64,000 bases of DNA from JBMOGA01 sp049318625. Lineage in GTDB: Bacteria > Pseudomonadota > Alphaproteobacteria > Rhizobiales > Hyphomicrobiaceae. The notes under the pieces were generated by a model. It worked only from the letters and a program-made list of their open reading frames with translations, was not told the origin of the DNA and did no database searches. The stretch is from assembly GCA_049318625.1 (NCBI GenBank), contig JBMOGA010000010.1, positions 1 through 64,000 on the forward strand, in the 5' to 3' direction. Shown here piece by piece: positions 54,213-62,223 of this stretch. A program made the position numbers and the translations under genes. How positions within the stretch are numbered: position 1 is the first letter of the stretch; every line of letters starts with the position of its first letter.

Positions 54213-54488
54213 ATGCATGATGAGTCCAAGACATCTTGCCTCAAGAGGCTGTCGCGCATCGAAGGACAGGTGCGGGGGCTATCCCGCATGGTCGAGGAGG
54301 GGCGCTACTGCATCGATGTCGTCACGCAGATCCGCGCTGCGCGTGCGGCCCTGAGCCGGGTCGAGGAGGAGGTCTTGCGGGCGCATATCCAGCATTGTGT
54401 CGCCCACGCCATGACCAGTGGCGACACGGCGGAGCAGCACGCCAAGATCGAGGAGTTGATGGACGTGCTGGCACGGTCGAGCAAATAG
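54213..54488 (+). CDS. csoR: CsoR-family copper-responsive repressor
   Basis: A 91-residue all-helical regulator of the CsoR/RcnR/FrmR family. The N-terminal CLKRLSRIEGQVRGLSRMVEEG is diagnostic. Cys-33 in RYCID, His-58 and Cys-62 in HIQHC form the Cu(I)-binding C-H-C set, which separates it from formaldehyde-sensing FrmR and nickel-sensing RcnR types. It is divergent from the P1B ATPase with both operators in the 78-base gap, so copper should release it and induce both genes. A short charged C-terminus follows the last helix. Confidence 0.93.
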   Translation: MHDESKTSCLKRLSRIEGQVRGLSRMVEEGRYCIDVVTQIRAARAALSRVEEEVLRAHIQHCVAHAMTSGDTAEQHAKIEELMDVLARSSK

Positions 54489-54546
54489 CGCGCCGACCCC
54501 GGCCCCGGCGATGTGGCCAGGCACTTCGGAACGCAAACGCGGGCCG

Positions 54547-55083
54547 TCAACCCGGAGGCCGGATTGACGCCGTGCCCCTCTGCAACACGAGTGTCAGGCC
54601 GACCAGCGTCGAATTGTGGAACTGGATCTCGACGATCTGCTTGTCGCCGCGCACCATGATCTCCATGCCGGCGGTGAGTTGCTCACCGGTCACCGTGACC
54701 TGGAACCCGCGCGGCGTGATCTCACCCTTGATGTCACCGGCGATGTTGTGGATGCGCTCGGTCCACTGGCCGCTCAGACGGTTGTCGGCCACGGCCACGT
54801 TGGCTTTGACCTCGATCATGCCGGAGGCGGCGGCGCATCGGATGCTCTGGTCGAGGGAGTCGGCGGTGCCGGAAGCGTAGGTGGCCCGGCACTTCACGGT
54901 CTCGACCTTGCCTTCCTTGAAGCCGAGGCGGCCTTCGCCGCTCCACCACCCGGCCAGCGCCCCGAAGGGTCCGGACGGCGCCGGCGCGACCTGGCCCGTT
55001 GCCGGCGGACCCGATGACAACGCGAGCATCGCGATCCCGACGACCGCTCCGAGACGTCTCAGCAAACGACCAGTACAGCTCAT
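54547..55083 (-). CDS. Secreted hypothetical protein
   Basis: A 178-residue protein with an N-terminal signal (LLRRLGAVVGIAMLALSSGP) followed by a Pro/Ala linker and a beta-rich domain. LAGWWSGEGRLGFKEGKVETVKCRATY and CAAASGMIEVKANVAV suggest a small beta-barrel with one possible disulfide. Similar proteins of unknown function occur in Bradyrhizobium and relatives. It lies 90 bases after the putative sulfonate operon on the same strand and could be read through from it, but I see no functional link. Confidence 0.7.
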   Translation of the reverse strand: MSCTGRLLRRLGAVVGIAMLALSSGPPATGQVAPAPSGPFGALAGWWSGEGRLGFKEGKVETVKCRATYASGTADSLDQSIRCAAASGMIEVKANVAVADNRLSGQWTERIHNIAGDIKGEITPRGFQVTVTGEQLTAGMEIMVRGDKQIVEIQFHNSTLVGLTLVLQRGTASIRPPG

Positions 55084-55173
55084 GATGCCACCGCTTCGGC
55101 CGACGACGATTGCGCGATCCTAAGCGAGATTCGAGATCGCGCGCTGACGCCGCGGCGCGCCGACGACGGCCGG

Positions 55174-55896
55174 TCAATAAGTCGCGCGCCCACCCGACAG
55201 ATCGAACACCGCCCCGCTGTTGAAGGTGCACGCATCGGAGGCGAGCCACAGCACCATTTCGGCGGCTTCCGCAATGGTGCCGAGTCGGCCCTGCGGTGAG
55301 CGCGCGATCATACTGGCCACCGCCTCCGGGTCCATCTGCTGGAGAAGCTCGGTGTCGATGGCGGCCGGCGCGATGCAGTTGACGCGAATGCCCGCCGTCG
55401 CCACCTCCTTGCCGAGCGCCTTGGTGAACCCGATTACACCCGCCTTGGCGGCGGCATAGGCCGACAGCATCGGCGAGCCATCTTTGCCCGCCAGCGAGGC
55501 GATGTTGACGATGCGGCCGGCGCCGGCCTGGCGCATGTGCGGCACCACCAGCCGCGAGACCTCGTAGGTCCCGGTGAGGTTCACTTCGATGATGCGGCGC
55601 CAGACCGCCGGGTCGATGTCCTCGGCGCGCGCGGTGCCGCCGGTGAAGCCCGCGTTGTTGACGAGGATATCGATGCGTCCGCTGTCGGCCAGAACCTTGG
55701 CGACGGCGGTGGCAACATCGGCCGTCCGCGTCACGTCGACGGCTGCGGCGCGCGGGTCGTGCTTCGGCGGCGCCAGATCGAAATTCCAGACCGAGGCGCC
55801 CGCAGCCGAGAGCCGCCGTGCGATCTCGTGTCCGATGCCTTTGCTGGCGCCGGTGACGATCGCGGTCTGGCCGGAGAGGTCATAGGTGACAGGCAT
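55174..55896 (-). CDS. Short-chain dehydrogenase/reductase at the end of the putative sulfonate operon
   Basis: A 240-residue classical SDR: TGASKGIGHEIARRL binds NAD(P), LVNNAGFTG follows, and the catalytic set is Ser in IASLAG with YAAAKAG. It resembles FabG and many alcohol/aldehyde reductases. The ATG at 55896 overlaps the ackA stop (TGATG), so it belongs to the operon. In a C2-sulfonate setting it could be a sulfoacetaldehyde reductase forming isethionate, or an alcohol dehydrogenase for an upstream substrate; the sequence alone cannot tell. Confidence 0.85.
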   Translation of the reverse strand: MPVTYDLSGQTAIVTGASKGIGHEIARRLSAAGASVWNFDLAPPKHDPRAAAVDVTRTADVATAVAKVLADSGRIDILVNNAGFTGGTARAEDIDPAVWRRIIEVNLTGTYEVSRLVVPHMRQAGAGRIVNIASLAGKDGSPMLSAYAAAKAGVIGFTKALGKEVATAGIRVNCIAPAAIDTELLQQMDPEAVASMIARSPQGRLGTIAEAAEMVLWLASDACTFNSGAVFDLSGGRATY

Positions 55897-57128
55897 CAGG
55901 GTGTCGCTCCACTTGCGAGGTCGGTTGAAGGGGTGTCGCCGCGCGCCGCCCGCATCAGGCGCAGTGCGGCGGCGGCAATGCAGGCTTCTTCGTTGGTCGG
56001 GATCACGCGCACAGCCACCCGCGAGGATTTCATCGAGACGAGCGGCGCCCCTTGGCGGTTGCGGCGCGTGTCGAGTTTCAAGCCGAGCCACGCCATGTTC
56101 TGGCAGACACGCTCGCGGATGTGCCACCCGTTCTCGCCGATGCCGCCGCAGAACACGAGCGTATCGAGGCCACCGAGAATGGCGGCGAGCGCGCCGAGTT
56201 CGCGACGGATCATGTGGACGAAATAGGCGATGGCCTGCTCCGATTCCAGGGTCCCGGCGGCCTCGATTTCGCGCATGTCGGAGGACAGGCCCGAGAGCCC
56301 CTTGAGGCCCGATTGCCGATAGACGAGGTCCTCGATGGCATCGAGCGTCATGCCGCGCGCGCGGGCCAGGTAGAAGACCACGCTGGGGTCGAGTTGTCCG
56401 GTCCGCGTCCCCATGGCGAGGCCGTCGAGCGGCGAGAAGCCCATCGTGGTCGCGACGGCGCGGCCCGCCTCGAGCGCACACAGCGACGCGCCGTTGCCGA
56501 GATGGGCGATCACGGTTCGCCCGTTGGCCGCCGCCGGATCGATGCGAGCCAGCTCACCCGCGACATAGGCGTAGGACAAGCCGTGGAAACCGTAGCGGCG
56601 CACACCTTCCTCGTACAGATGGCGGGGCAGTGCGTAGGTGTCGTTGACCCAGTCGTGCGTCCGGTGGAATGCGGTGTCGAAGCAGGCGATCTGGAGGGCC
56701 GCGGGAAAGACCTGGCGGGCGGCGGCCACCCCGCTGAGATTGTGCGTCTGATGAAGCGGCGCGAGCGGTGCCAAGTCTGCGAGCGCGGCGACAACACGGT
56801 CGTCGATCGCGATCGGATCGACGAAGTGGCTGCCCCCGTGCACGATCCGATGGCCGACGGCCGCCACCGCCGCACCATCCAGCGAGTCCTGCGCGACGGC
56901 GATGATCTCGCCGAGGGCGGCTTCGTGGAACGACCGCGCCCCGAGCGCCAGCGTGCGATCGGCCAGCGGCGTGCCGGAGACGGACTTTGCGCGAAACCGC
57001 GGGCTGGCGCCGAGGCCATCGGCCTGTCCGCGGCAGATCTCCACCGGCAAGCCGTCCGCCGCGGCCGAGAACAGCGCGAATTTCACCGACGACGAGCCGG
57101 CATTGAGGCTGAGTATCGCCGGTGTCAT
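55896..57128 (-). CDS. ackA: Acetate kinase
   Basis: A 410-residue ASKHA-family kinase interconverting acetyl phosphate + ADP and acetate + ATP. N-terminal LNAGSSSVKFALF, HRIVHGG, RYGFHGLSYAYV, the phosphate loop AHLGNGASLCA and MGTRTGQLDP are all present. It overlaps the start of the alpha-subunit-like gene upstream by four bases and the SDR downstream by one. No pta gene is nearby. In sulfonate operons, acetate kinase can use the acetyl phosphate released by sulfoacetaldehyde acetyltransferase (Xsc), which is not in this window. Confidence 0.93.
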   Translation of the reverse strand: MTPAILSLNAGSSSVKFALFSAAADGLPVEICRGQADGLGASPRFRAKSVSGTPLADRTLALGARSFHEAALGEIIAVAQDSLDGAAVAAVGHRIVHGGSHFVDPIAIDDRVVAALADLAPLAPLHQTHNLSGVAAARQVFPAALQIACFDTAFHRTHDWVNDTYALPRHLYEEGVRRYGFHGLSYAYVAGELARIDPAAANGRTVIAHLGNGASLCALEAGRAVATTMGFSPLDGLAMGTRTGQLDPSVVFYLARARGMTLDAIEDLVYRQSGLKGLSGLSSDMREIEAAGTLESEQAIAYFVHMIRRELGALAAILGGLDTLVFCGGIGENGWHIRERVCQNMAWLGLKLDTRRNRQGAPLVSMKSSRVAVRVIPTNEEACIAAAALRLMRAARGDTPSTDLASGATP

Positions 57129-58003
57129 CGTCCGCCGGCGCCTGCCGCGCGCAGTACGGCGGGAAGGGCGGCTGGTGTCGCGCAGACCGTGATCCCGGCG
57201 TCTTCGAGTGCCGCCTTCTTGCCCGCATAGCTGCCTTTGGAGCCCATCACGATGGCGCCGGCATGCCCCATCTTCTTGCCCGCAGGCGAAGCGGCGCCCG
57301 CGATGAAGGCGGCGATCGGCTTGCTCATCGTGCGCGCATAGACGGCGGCATCCTCTTCCATGCTCCCGCCGATTTCGCCGACCAGCGCGATCGCCTCGGT
57401 CCGCGGGTCGTTGTCGAGCGCGATCAGTGCGTCCCGCGTCGTCGTGCCGATGATCGGGTCACCGCCGATGCCGATGAACGACGAGATGCCGAGCCCGGAC
57501 TGGACGAGATTGAGGCAGACGAGTGTGCCGAGGCTGCCCGAACGCGAGATCACGCCCACCGCGCCCTTCCGGAACACCCGGTCGTTGAAGGCCGGCATGA
57601 AGCCGACGAACGTTTCGCCCGTCGTCACCAGCCCGGCCGTGTTGGGCCCGAGCAGCGTCGTGCCGCGCGCCCTGGCTTCGGCAAGCATCGCCATGGTGTC
57701 GTGCACAGGCACGTGCTCGGTCAGGCAGACGATCTTGCGGATGCCGGCGCGCACGGCGTCCAGCACCGCATCCTTCACGCCCATCGGCGGGATGAACAGA
57801 ACCGCCACGTCGATACCTTCGCTCCGGGTGGCGTCTTCGGCCGAGCCCCAGACCGGCAGGTCCAGGTGGCGCTGACCCGCCCGGTTCGGGTTCGTGCCAC
57901 CGACGATGCGGGTGCCATAGTCCCGCATACGCTCGGCCCAGAATGTGCCCTGCTTGCCGGTGATGCCCATCACCAGCACGCTTTCCCCGCCATGGACGAT
58001 CAT
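57125..58003 (-). CDS. ADP-forming acyl-CoA ligase alpha subunit (SucD-like, SauD-like candidate)
   Basis: A 292-residue protein homologous to succinyl-CoA synthetase alpha. The CoA-binding Rossmann domain begins LVMGITGKQGTFWAERM, and the phosphorylated histidine is in KKMGHAGAIVMG. The segment equivalent to the succinate-binding SRSGTLTYE reads SRSGSLGTLV here, and the CITEGIP segment reads CLTEHVP. The acid substrate is therefore probably not succinate. It overlaps the beta-subunit gene and ackA by four bases each. With the acylating aldehyde dehydrogenase upstream, a sulfoacetate-CoA (or other C2-C4 acid) ligase is the working hypothesis. Confidence 0.85.
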   Translation of the reverse strand: MIVHGGESVLVMGITGKQGTFWAERMRDYGTRIVGGTNPNRAGQRHLDLPVWGSAEDATRSEGIDVAVLFIPPMGVKDAVLDAVRAGIRKIVCLTEHVPVHDTMAMLAEARARGTTLLGPNTAGLVTTGETFVGFMPAFNDRVFRKGAVGVISRSGSLGTLVCLNLVQSGLGISSFIGIGGDPIIGTTTRDALIALDNDPRTEAIALVGEIGGSMEEDAAVYARTMSKPIAAFIAGAASPAGKKMGHAGAIVMGSKGSYAGKKAALEDAGITVCATPAALPAVLRAAGAGGR

Positions 58004-59133
58004 GCCGACCTCCCGGCCGCGGCCGTCACCGCCGCCTTTACGGCATCGTCCATCAGGTCATAGGGCTCGATGCCAAGTCGCGATCGGACCAGCGCGATCG
58101 CCTCGTCCTCGCCCGTGCCGTGGATCGTGAAGACCACGGGAATGCTCGGCTTCAACTCCTCCCACGCTTTGACGACGCCTTCCGCCATGACGTCGGTACG
58201 CGCGAACGCGCCGCAGAAATTCACGAGCAGGGCTTTGACGCGCGGATTGGCGAGCACGAGCCGCAGGGCCGGCGTCGCCTTGGTGTAGCTCTCCCCGCCG
58301 ATCTCGAGGAAATTGGCGGGCCGGCCGCCGAAATGCCGGATGGCATCCATGGTCGTCATGGTGAGGCCGGCGCCGTTGGCCAGCACGCCGACCTCGCCGT
58401 CGAGTTCGATGAACTTGAGACCGAGCGCCTGCGCCTCGCCCTCGAGTTTGGTCAAGAGGTCCGGAGAACCCTGGGCAGCAAGATCGCGCTGCCGCGCGAG
58501 CGCACTGTCGTCGATCGTCAGCTTGCAGTCGAGAGCCAGCAGCTGGCCGTCCTTGGTCACGACGAGCGGGTTGACTTCGACCAGTTCGGCGTCGCTCTCG
58601 CGATAGGCGCGATACAACTTTGCCAACTCGGCGGCGAGCGTGACGCGATCGGCCGGAAACGCTGGCGGCAGCGCGTCGAGCAGACTCGCCGGGTCCGCGC
58701 CCTGTCGAATGTCGACGGCGATGCGGATCAGGGCGCCGGGATGCTCGGCCGCGATCTCCTCGATATCCATGCCACCCTCGGCCGAGACGAGAATGAGGGG
58801 GCTGGCGGTCTCGGGGTCGTTGAGAACTGCGGCATAGAGCTCCTGGGCGATCGCCACCTGCTCTTCGACCAGCACTGTCTCGACCTTGTGGCCGTCGATC
58901 TCCATGCCGAGGATCGCGTGCGCCTGGACGATCGCTTCCGCCGGCGTGGCGGCGCGCTTTATGCCACCGGCCTTGCCCCGCTTGCCGGTCGGCACCTGCG
59001 CCTTCACAACGCAAGGTCCCAGGTCGATGGCGATGCGTTCCGCCTCCGCCGGGGTCGCCGCCAGCGCGCCGCGCGGTGTCGCGATACCGACGCGCCGGAG
59101 CAGCGCCTTGCCCGCGTACTCAACGAAATTCAT
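58000..59133 (-). CDS. ADP-forming acyl-CoA ligase beta subunit (SucC-like, SauC-like candidate)
   Basis: A 377-residue ATP-grasp protein, the nucleotide-binding partner of the alpha-like subunit. N-terminal EYAGKALLRRVGIATPRG, CVVKAQVPTGKRGKAGG (ATP loop), ELVEVNPLVV and NGAGLTMTTMDAIRHFGG are preserved from SucC. It is slightly shorter than SucC. The true citric-acid-cycle sucCD pair would normally sit with mdh/sucAB, which is not the case here, so this is a paralogue for another acid. The stop overlaps the alpha subunit start by four bases. The start at 59133 is followed by the family N-terminus. Confidence 0.86.
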   Translation of the reverse strand: MNFVEYAGKALLRRVGIATPRGALAATPAEAERIAIDLGPCVVKAQVPTGKRGKAGGIKRAATPAEAIVQAHAILGMEIDGHKVETVLVEEQVAIAQELYAAVLNDPETASPLILVSAEGGMDIEEIAAEHPGALIRIAVDIRQGADPASLLDALPPAFPADRVTLAAELAKLYRAYRESDAELVEVNPLVVTKDGQLLALDCKLTIDDSALARQRDLAAQGSPDLLTKLEGEAQALGLKFIELDGEVGVLANGAGLTMTTMDAIRHFGGRPANFLEIGGESYTKATPALRLVLANPRVKALLVNFCGAFARTDVMAEGVVKAWEELKPSIPVVFTIHGTGEDEAIALVRSRLGIEPYDLMDDAVKAAVTAAAGRSA

Positions 59134-59161
59134 TGCCGCCCCCTGGCTCGTCGCTGCGCAC

Positions 59162-60598
59162 CTATTTGCCGTACTTGTCCCAGTACGGTCCGAATAGCGC
59201 CTCCTCGGTTGGCTTGTCCTCGGGGATCGTCGTGACGAGGTGCGTGATATTGACGAAGCACCGCCAGTTGAGATTGTCGGACAGCGCATTGCCCTGCCAG
59301 GTGCCGCAGCCCATCGACAGCGTGAAGGCGAGGCCATTGTCGAAGCCGCCGCCGTTGCCGAACGTATGAGCCTGGTTCACCAGCACCCGGACGACATCCA
59401 TCTCGGCCGCGAGCTCGTGCGCCAATTCGAGCCGGCGCGTGTGGATGCCGCACGAGTGGCCGCGGCCCTGATAAGCCAGGATCGCGCCGACGATGCGCTT
59501 GGCATCCGCGAAATCGCGAGCGCGGTAGAGGGTCAGCACCAGCGAAAGCTTTTCTCCCGACAACGGATGATCCTTGCCGATGCCGGTTTCCTCCGCCATC
59601 ACGAACGCGCAGCCGGCTGCCCCCTTGCCGAGGTCGAACACGCTGCAAAGAGCCTCCGGGCCCTGGGCGATCACGCCCCGGTGCAGCTTGCCGTCTTGCC
59701 ACAACCGGTCGACGATGCGCGCCCGCTCATCCGGCGTGGCGAGATACCCGCCCTGCCGCCGCAGCGCCGCGATGGCGCGGTCCCAGATCGCATCCTCGAT
59801 GACGATCGCGTTTTCCGACGAGCAACTCGTTGCATTGTCGAAGGTCTTCGACAGCATGATCTTGCGGGCGGCGTCGTCGAGATCCGCGCTCGCCTCGATG
59901 ATCACCGGGACGTTGCCGAGGCCGACACCGAGCGCCGGCTTGCCGGACTTGTAGGCCTGGCGCACGTTGGCCTGACTGCCGGTGCACAGCACGAGATCGG
60001 ACCGCTCCATCAACTCGGCCGTGGCCTCCCGCGTCACTGGCGCCGGCAGAATCTGCACGAGGTCGGCCGGCAGCCCGATCCGCCCGAGTTCCGCCCGCAT
60101 GGCGTCGATGGCCGGCAGCGAAGCGGGCCATGCCGATGGCGGGGGCGCGATGACGATCGCGTTGCCGCCTTTCAGTGCCATCATGGCCTTGTTGACGGGG
60201 GTGGCCTGCGGGTTCGTCGACGGCGTGATGGCGGCCACGAGACCCACCGGCTTGGCGTACTTCACCAGCCCCTTTTCCGGGATCTCCTCGATGATCCCGG
60301 TGGTCTTGGCCCGCAACAGGTCGCGCAGCGTCCCGAACGTCTTGCGCTGGTTCTTGATCACCTTGCTTTTGACGTTGCCGAGGCCCGTCACTTCGACCGC
60401 GATCTCGGCGAACCGGCGGGCATTGGCGGGCTTGTACAGCGACCATGCGAGCCCCGTGACGGCCTCGTCGATGCGCGGCTGGCCATGGCGCGCGATCTCC
60501 GCGCCGTACAGCGCCATGGCCGCCCGCCCACGGGCCTCCACGTCGGCCACCGTCGAGGACGGCGCGGCCGTCGCCGACTTGCGCGGCGTCTCCTGCAT
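59162..60598 (-). CDS. CoA-acylating aldehyde dehydrogenase, SauS-like (sulfoacetaldehyde dehydrogenase candidate)
   Basis: A 478-residue aldehyde dehydrogenase of the CoA-acylating group (AdhE-N/EutE/SucD type). The catalytic cysteine is Cys-259 in NATSCSSENAIV, aligned with the acylating cysteine of AdhE. ITPSTNPQATPVNKAMMALK and ALGVGLGNVPVII are family motifs. GRGHSCGIHT, LVNQAHTFGNGGG and SMGCGTWQGNALSDNL resemble what I recall of sulfoacetaldehyde dehydrogenase SauS. The expected reaction is acyl-CoA to free aldehyde and CoA, or the reverse. It is the first gene of the operon, starting at 60598 after a GGGAGG site, 28 bases before the CoA ligase beta gene. Alternatives are succinate- or malonate-semialdehyde chemistry. 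Confidence 0.82.
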   Translation of the reverse strand: MQETPRKSATAAPSSTVADVEARGRAAMALYGAEIARHGQPRIDEAVTGLAWSLYKPANARRFAEIAVEVTGLGNVKSKVIKNQRKTFGTLRDLLRAKTTGIIEEIPEKGLVKYAKPVGLVAAITPSTNPQATPVNKAMMALKGGNAIVIAPPPSAWPASLPAIDAMRAELGRIGLPADLVQILPAPVTREATAELMERSDLVLCTGSQANVRQAYKSGKPALGVGLGNVPVIIEASADLDDAARKIMLSKTFDNATSCSSENAIVIEDAIWDRAIAALRRQGGYLATPDERARIVDRLWQDGKLHRGVIAQGPEALCSVFDLGKGAAGCAFVMAEETGIGKDHPLSGEKLSLVLTLYRARDFADAKRIVGAILAYQGRGHSCGIHTRRLELAHELAAEMDVVRVLVNQAHTFGNGGGFDNGLAFTLSMGCGTWQGNALSDNLNWRCFVNITHLVTTIPEDKPTEEALFGPYWDKYGK

Positions 60599-60793
60599 AG
60601 TGCCTCCCTGTCGCGGCCGGCCACCCGTCCGCGCGATCCATTCTTCGGCGTCGAAGCCGGGGCAGTGTTCGGGGCGATGGACGACATGTCAATCGCGGCG
60701 CCGGGAGCGTCGCCCGGCCCGCCGACCTCCCCTGCAAACCGCGCAAGCGGTCGGCACGTCCTCGACCCATCAGTCCCGTCGGGACCGCGCAGG

Positions 60794-61522
60794 CTACCGC
60801 AGCAGCCCGATCGAGGCGATCCCGGCGACCAGGACCAGCACCACCCGCCGTCCCGTCGCATCGCTGACCCGGCCATGGAGCCGCGCGCCCGCCAGGGTTC
60901 CTGCGAAGTAGGCGGGTGCGACCATCAGAAAGGCCCCGGCCTGCCCGTGCGGAAAGCCGCCCTGCACCGTCAGGATCGCGAGCAGAGCAAGGCTGGTGAT
61001 GAAGACCCAGACGATGAAATCCGCCCGCGCTTCGGCCGCGGAGGTCTTGCCGGACTGCAGAAACAGGGCGGCCGTGACGGCGAGCGAGGTCAGCCCCATG
61101 ACGAGCCCGGTCAAAGCCCCGACGGCCACCCACTGGCCCGGCGCGAGTTCGGCACGCCAGCGCCACCCGGACAGCATCACCAGGCTGGCGACCAGGATGG
61201 CCGAACAGATGACCCGCCGGACCATTTCGGCATCGAGCGACACGAGCGCGAGGCTGCCGATCGGCAGGGTCAGCAGCGACCCGATCGCCAGGGGTACGAC
61301 GACGGCCCGCCGGGCAATGCCGCGGACCTCGGGCAGCAGGCGAACATTGACCAGTATGTCGGCGCAAAGCACCACCCAGACCGCGGCGGCAGGGCCGAGA
61401 ACGGCGGTGGCGACGGGCAGGATCACCATGGGACCGCCGAACCCGGCGAAGCCGCGCACGATCCCGGCGACGGCCGCCACGACGAGCAGCAGACCATTGG
61501 CGAAAGCGGCATCGGCGGCCAC
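60794..61522 (-). CDS. TSUP-family (TauE/SafE) permease
   Basis: A 242-residue integral membrane protein with about eight hydrophobic segments. The first repeat begins AGIVRGFAGFGGPMVILP, typical of the sulfite exporter TauE/SafE (TSUP) family, which also contains transporters for sulfoacetate, sulfolactate and other organosulfur anions. It is 195 bases upstream of the SauS-like gene on the same strand, so either cotranscribed or separately promoted. Export of sulfite or a sulfonate would fit the operon's inferred role. It is divergent from allA. Confidence 0.86.
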   Translation of the reverse strand: MAADAAFANGLLLVVAAVAGIVRGFAGFGGPMVILPVATAVLGPAAAVWVVLCADILVNVRLLPEVRGIARRAVVVPLAIGSLLTLPIGSLALVSLDAEMVRRVICSAILVASLVMLSGWRWRAELAPGQWVAVGALTGLVMGLTSLAVTAALFLQSGKTSAAEARADFIVWVFITSLALLAILTVQGGFPHGQAGAFLMVAPAYFAGTLAGARLHGRVSDATGRRVVLVLVAGIASIGLLR

Positions 61523-61656
61523 GCGCGTTTCCCCTCGATCCCCCGGTCGCCCAAGATTACACGGGTTGTGCGCGCCGAAGCGAGGTGCGAGCGTGGGCGT
61601 TGCCCGACGCTTTGCCGGCAGGGGCGTGGCCCAGACTATCGAGCAGGAGCGAGTGC

Positions 61657-62139
61657 ATGCGCACGATCAAGGCTGAACCACTCACCGCTGCAGCCTTCGC
61701 ACCCTTCGGTGACGTTCTGGAGGCGCCGGCCGCTTTCGGCAGGGTCTATTGCGATGCCGGCCTTGCCAACGGGCGGGCAGACGCCCGGCCGAGCCTCTCG
61801 ATCGCCCACGTGAAGCCGGTCGAAGCCGTGCCGCTCAAGGCCGTCATGATGGAGCGCCACGAGTTCTCCTCGCAGAGCTTCATCCCACTGGACCCGGTCC
61901 GCTACATCGTGCTGGTCGCCCCGAAGGCCGCCGACGGCGGGCCGGATCTGGGCGCCGCGCGCGCGTTCCTGGCCACCGGCCAGCAAGGCATCACCTATCG
62001 CATGGACGTTTGGCACCACCCGATGACGGTGCTCGACCGCCCCGCCCGGTTCGCCATCGTCATGTGGCTGGACGGCGGCAACAAGGACGAGGAATTCGTC
62101 CAACTGGCCGTACCCGTCGAGATTGCGCTCGCCGGGTGA
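61657..62139 (+). CDS. allA: Ureidoglycolate lyase
   Basis: A 160-residue cupin-fold enzyme that splits ureidoglycolate to glyoxylate and urea at the end of purine degradation. IKAEPLTAAAFAPFGDVLE at the N-terminus and MMERHEFSSQSFIPLD (the conserved metal/substrate histidine region) are diagnostic. WHHPMTVLDRP is the third conserved element. The start at 61657 follows GGAG. No other purine-catabolism genes are in the window. Confidence 0.92.
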   Translation: MRTIKAEPLTAAAFAPFGDVLEAPAAFGRVYCDAGLANGRADARPSLSIAHVKPVEAVPLKAVMMERHEFSSQSFIPLDPVRYIVLVAPKAADGGPDLGAARAFLATGQQGITYRMDVWHHPMTVLDRPARFAIVMWLDGGNKDEEFVQLAVPVEIALAG

Positions 62140-62223
62140 GCGTGCGGTAACGGCCGACACGCTAGTTTCAAAGTCCGGGAATTAGGGTATGCCTCAACCG
62201 CTTGTTCGGGTGTGAGGCGTCAA

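Noticed and set aside
54489..54546. Terminator between csoR and the convergent secreted protein gene
   Set aside because: GC-rich sequence but no convincing stem with a T-run.
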